This document shows positions 22,011 through 24,588 of a stretch of 24,588 bases of DNA, one piece after another. The stretch comes from Deltaproteobacteria bacterium. Lineage in GTDB: Bacteria > Desulfobacterota > Desulfobacteria > Desulfobacterales > JAFDCJ01. The position numbers and the translations under genes are program-made. How positions within the stretch are numbered: the stretch's first letter is position 1; every line of letters begins with the position of its first letter. Below the pieces are notes generated by a model. The model had not been told where the DNA came from. It ran no database searches and saw nothing but the letters and a program-made list of their open reading frames with translations. The DNA is taken from positions 1-24,588 of the forward strand of contig JAJRVC010000097.1 of assembly GCA_024277475.1 (NCBI GenBank), written 5' to 3'.

Positions 22011-23537
22011 ATGGGGCTTTACGATTTTGGTTTTTATGATCTCATTGAGCGCAATGCAGTATGTTTTCGGAACCGGCCGGCTTGGATGGAAGTTGATGAC
22101 CAACGCATTTTAACCTTCGCCGAGTACAAAAACAAAGTGGATCAACTGGCCTGCGGTCTGCAAGCTGCCGGCATCAAAAAAGGTGATCGCATCGGGGCTC
22201 TCGGAAAGAACAGCCTGGAATTTTTCTGTCTCTACGGGGCGGCCGGCGCTCTTGGGGCCATCGTACTGCCCATCAACTGGAGACTTTCCGTTGAAGAAGT
22301 GCTCTTTAACCTCAACGATTGTCAACCCGTCATGCTTTTCACTGATCCTGAATACCAGGAGATGGTTGAAAATGTTAAAGATCAGCTGCCTTCCGTAAAG
22401 GATTTTTACGGTTTGAAGCCGCCGGGAGGCAGTTTTTCCGGCTTTGATACCCTGCTGAAAAACGACGGAGACTTCGATCCGGCGGATGTGTCCACCGATG
22501 ACGGCCTTGTCATTATCCATACGGCGGCTGTGGCCGGAAGACCGCGGGGGGCACTGTTGAGCCATGGGAATCTTATCAGTGCCAATATACACATAAACCT
22601 TCAGATGAATTTGTCCACCGAGGATGTGCATCTCAATATATTGCCGCTTTTTCACGTCGGCGGCCTTTTTATGGCTAGCGGGAGTTTTCACGCCGGAGCC
22701 TTGAATGTCAATATGAGCAAATTTGATGCCGCCCGGGCAGTGCATCTCATCGAGGAGAAAAGTGTTTCGGTCATGTTTGATTTTGCACCGATACTTGGCT
22801 CCATTCTCGAAGAACAAAGAAAATCCGCTAAAAGCATCAAAACGCTGCAACATGTGGCCGGGCTGGAATCACCCACCGTCATTGAGAGTTACCAGAAATT
22901 GACCGGCGGAAGCTTTATCTGCATGTACGGTCAAACGGAAACATCGGCTATCGCTACCATGGGTCGCTACTCCGATCGACCTGGTTCGGCCGGCCGGACC
23001 ATTCAACTGGCCGACGTACGAATTGTTGATGACAACGACACTGAACTGCCTGTGGGGGAGATCGGCGAAATCGTAGTCAAAGGCCCCATGGTTTTTAAAG
23101 GGTATTGGAATCTTGCCGACGATACCGCCTTCACCTTTCGTGGCGGATGGCAGCATACCGGGGACCTGGGACGTTTTGATGGGGAGGGTTTTCTCTGGTA
23201 TGAGGGCCGCAAAGCCGAAAAAGAGCTGATTAAACCCGGTGGCGAAAACGTTTACCCGGCCGAGGTTGAAAAAGCGATTCTTGAACACCCTGCCGTTGCG
23301 AAAACTGTGGTTTTCGGTGTGCCGGATCCGAAGTGGAAAGAGGGCATCAAAGCGGTTTGCCGGTTAAAAACCGGACAAACGCTCGAATCCCGGGAGCTGA
23401 TAGCCTTTGTCGGCAGCCGCATCGCCGGTTTTAAAAAACCCCGGTATGTTGAATTCGTATCCGAGCTTCCGCAGCTAAAAGATGGTTCGGTGGACAGGGC
23501 GAAAGTTAAGAAGTTGTATGGGGGGCCGCAGGATTAG
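22011..23537 (+). CDS. Divergent AMP-binding acyl-CoA ligase family protein
   Basis: Protein of 508 aa, the size of short and medium acyl- or aryl-CoA ligases. The fold is clear: FAEYKNKVDQLACGLQAAGI near the N-terminus, MYGQTETSAIATMG, GWQHTGDLGRFDGEGFLWYE and ELIKPGGENVYPAEVEKAIL. Two catalytic places are unusual. The P-loop reads IHTAAVAGRPRGALLSH where TSGTTGxPKG is expected, and the A10 lysine site reads KDGSVDRAKVKK, with Ser in place of the normal Lys. It may use another lysine, or catalyse only part of the reaction. No clear Shine-Dalgarno precedes ATG 22011. It converges on brnA with a 3-nt gap. Confidence 0.85.
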   Translation: MGLYDFGFYDLIERNAVCFRNRPAWMEVDDQRILTFAEYKNKVDQLACGLQAAGIKKGDRIGALGKNSLEFFCLYGAAGALGAIVLPINWRLSVEEVLFNLNDCQPVMLFTDPEYQEMVENVKDQLPSVKDFYGLKPPGGSFSGFDTLLKNDGDFDPADVSTDDGLVIIHTAAVAGRPRGALLSHGNLISANIHINLQMNLSTEDVHLNILPLFHVGGLFMASGSFHAGALNVNMSKFDAARAVHLIEEKSVSVMFDFAPILGSILEEQRKSAKSIKTLQHVAGLESPTVIESYQKLTGGSFICMYGQTETSAIATMGRYSDRPGSAGRTIQLADVRIVDDNDTELPVGEIGEIVVKGPMVFKGYWNLADDTAFTFRGGWQHTGDLGRFDGEGFLWYEGRKAEKELIKPGGENVYPAEVEKAILEHPAVAKTVVFGVPDPKWKEGIKAVCRLKTGQTLESRELIAFVGSRIAGFKKPRYVEFVSELPQLKDGSVDRAKVKKLYGGPQD

Positions 23538-23540
23538 AGT

Positions 23541-23798
23541 TTATTGGGTTGCCCGCAATTCTTCCCTGATAACCCGGCGCAAAACTTCCTCATTCAGCGG
23601 TACCTGCTGTTTGTTGAGATATTCCCTAAGCGCGTTATTGATTATGGTTTGATAATTGCCACCCCCTGCCTTTTGTACCTGCCCTTTAAAATAATCAATA
23701 ATATCCGCGTCAAGCCGGATTGTAATACGTATTTTATTGGGATCAGGGGGAATTACCGGTCCACGCCTACCCTTACTGAAGTCGTATTCATCTCTCAT
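23541..23798 (-). CDS. brnA: BrnA antitoxin
   Basis: Protein of 85 aa from ATG 23798; GAGG lies about 9 nt upstream and the start is 4 nt after the brnT stop. A longer start at 23828 would overlap brnT and lacks support. The sequence KIRITIRLDADIIDYFKGQV then GGGNYQTIINNALREYLNKQ is the BrnA-type ribbon-helix-helix: a beta-strand with alternating residues, then two helices. It binds the BrnT toxin and represses the shared promoter, whose repeated TGTACA words are the likely operator. Confidence 0.93.
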   Translation of the reverse strand: MRDEYDFSKGRRGPVIPPDPNKIRITIRLDADIIDYFKGQVQKAGGGNYQTIINNALREYLNKQQVPLNEEVLRRVIREELRATQ

Positions 23799-23802
23799 AC
23801 TT

Positions 23803-24066
23803 TTAATCCTCGTATTGTTTACGTTCACGTTTCGTCGCTTTGCGAGCGGATATTAAGCGAATGATATCACCTCGCCACGTATAGGTGACAACAAGAATCC
23901 GACCGAAAGCATCCATGGCGATAGAAATGAACCTTTGTTCGTCATAGTCGGGATCATCTATGGTAACCGCATTTAAGTCATCAAAAACCATAACTGCGTC
24001 GGCAAAATCAATACCATGTTTCTCTATATTGGTGATTGCTTTGTTGGGATCCCATTCATAGCTCAT
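23803..24066 (-). CDS. brnT: BrnT toxin
   Basis: Protein of 87 aa from ATG 24066 (SYEWDPNKAITNIEKHGIDF at the N-terminus). An in-frame ATG at 24096 is rejected because it falls inside the promoter. The family pattern is complete: DPxKAxxNxxKHGIDFADA, DEQRFISIAMDAFGRILVVT and IRLISARKATKRERKQYE, with the RNase-type His, Arg and Lys residues kept. It is a ribosome-independent RNase related in fold to RelE. Toxin-first gene order with BrnA 4 nt downstream is standard. No ribosome binding site precedes the ATG. Confidence 0.94.
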   Translation of the reverse strand: MSYEWDPNKAITNIEKHGIDFADAVMVFDDLNAVTIDDPDYDEQRFISIAMDAFGRILVVTYTWRGDIIRLISARKATKRERKQYED

Positions 24067-24072
24067 TAAGGT

Positions 24073-24101
24073 ATTATATGTACAAACTGTGTACAAGGCA
24101 A
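24073..24101 (-). promoter_or_regulatory. brnTA promoter with TGTACA operator
   Basis: TTGCCT (complement of 24096-24101), a 17-nt spacer and a perfect TATAAT (24073-24078). The spacer is bounded by two TGTACA palindromes (24079-24084 and 24090-24095), a good target for the BrnA RHH dimer. The predicted start at about 24066 coincides with the brnT ATG. Confidence 0.75.
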
Positions 24102-24170
24102 GGGGCTTTTTGAAAAATTAATGAACCTTTTTAGAAAGGGTGGGCTGAGCTTGAAATGCAAAAAGATTAA

Positions 24171-24320
24171 TCAGCTTTTCATTATATCCCAGAAAGTGCG
24201 GGGATCGACAATTTCAACCTCTTTGAGTTTGCCGACCGACAGCAAATCCTTATCCCCGGTTATAATATATTGAACTTTTCCGGTAACAGTCGAGCCAAGG
24301 ACCATCAAGTCTTTTTTCAA
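24171..24320 (-). pseudogene. PIN-domain toxin, C-terminal remnant
   Basis: From TTG 24320 the frame reads KKDLMVLGSTVTGKVQYIIT, then GDKDLLSVGKLKEVEIVDPR and TFWDIMKS before TGA. TGDKDLL and the following IVDPRTF are the C-terminal acidic motif and strand of PIN (VapC-like) RNases. A TAA stands immediately upstream of the TTG, and the N-terminal acidic residues are missing. It is a remnant of a third toxin module in the window. Confidence 0.68.
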
Positions 24321-24361
24321 TTAAGTTGACTTCGACTTTTATATCGCCTATATATCGTAGG

Positions 24362-24426
24362 TGTTCACGGGTTCAGCGGTTCAGGGGTTCAAGGTTTCAT
24401 TCTCGTCCTTGAACTGCATTTGGGAT
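24362..24426. repeat. TTC repeats plus dispersed array-end unit, copy 2
   Basis: TGTTCACGGGTTCAGCGG and further GGTTCAGG-type units lead into GGTTCAAGG, CATTCTCG and GCATTTGGGAT (24386-24426). This matches 8381-8422 in order and nearly in spacing. Only three or four array units are present here, against about 43 at the first site. Confidence 0.58.
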
Positions 24427-24476
24427 GCGTATTTATTAGAAAAGCGTCAGCTTTGTCAGGCCTAATCCAATTATAT

Positions 24477-24511
24477 AAAATCGTTCCGCGATTTTATCGC
24501 GGAACGATTTT
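24477..24511. terminator. Strong bidirectional hairpin terminator
   Basis: AAAATCGTTCCGCGA (24477-24491) and TCGCGGAACGATTTT (24497-24511) form a perfect 15-bp stem with a 5-nt loop. It starts with A4 and ends with T4, so it can act as an intrinsic terminator on either strand. The gene it serves lies outside the window or was the lost PIN gene. The last 77 bases hold no recognised gene. Confidence 0.7.
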
Positions 24512-24588
24512 GCACCGCTTTCCATAATTATGTTTCTAAACAAGGAATTGCGGTATAAGTGGTTGTAGAAAAAAACGTTGCAATAACG

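Noticed and set aside
22110..22853. 247-codon minus-strand frame inside the second ligase
   Set aside because: Antisense shadow without ribosome binding site or family features.

Overview
The window looks like chromosome from a Desulfobacterota (former Deltaproteobacteria) anaerobe, probably a relative of the sulfate-reducing Desulfobacterales. This is inferred from a six-gene branched-chain-amino-acid-type ABC operon with a built-in acyl-CoA synthetase, a GAF-PAS-LuxR regulator, an EI/HPr pair without sugar permeases, a likely selenocysteine protein, many short TTC-rich intergenic repeats and several BrnT/RelE/PIN toxin modules. No rRNA or tRNA gene is present, so the genus cannot be fixed.

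Positions 1-7500 are accessory DNA. After a universal stress protein come a RelE-type toxin broken by a frameshift and its intact antitoxin. Next is a scrapyard of gene fragments: a CHC2 primase-type zinc finger, the tail of an unknown gene, and the N-terminus of a defence-type helicase. The helicase fragment directly follows an AIPR phage-resistance gene that has its own HTH regulator and palindromic promoter. A second scrapyard holds fragments of gamma-glutamylcyclotransferase, a REP-type transposase and a GIY-YIG nuclease. A two-gene AbiE-like nucleotidyltransferase system then lies between the 3' end of the tmRNA gene and a 25-bp duplicate of that end, so it looks like a small island inserted at ssrA.

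Positions 7500-11900 hold tmRNA (ssrA), a DUF2780 exported protein bracketed by TTC-type repeat arrays, and the minus-strand cluster ptsH-ptsI-smpB. Both trans-translation partners therefore lie within 2.3 kb.

Positions 12000-21200 are metabolic and regulatory. A short gene with a strong ribosome binding site reads as a glutaredoxin-like protein with an in-frame UGA exactly where the active-site cysteine belongs, so it is probably a selenoprotein that ordinary gene calling cuts in two. It overlaps a GAF-PAS-LuxR one-component regulator. The regulator's stop codon lies in a palindrome just upstream of a near-consensus promoter, and livG - acyl-CoA synthetase - livH - livM - livK - livF follow. 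The layout suggests that the regulator controls uptake and CoA activation of a carboxylate or amino-acid-like substrate.

Positions 21400-24588 contain a second small Usp, a divergent AMP-binding ligase with an altered P-loop and no obvious catalytic lysine, a brnT-brnA toxin-antitoxin operon with a perfect -10 box and possibly leaderless mRNA, a PIN-domain remnant, another copy of the dispersed repeat and a strong hairpin terminator.
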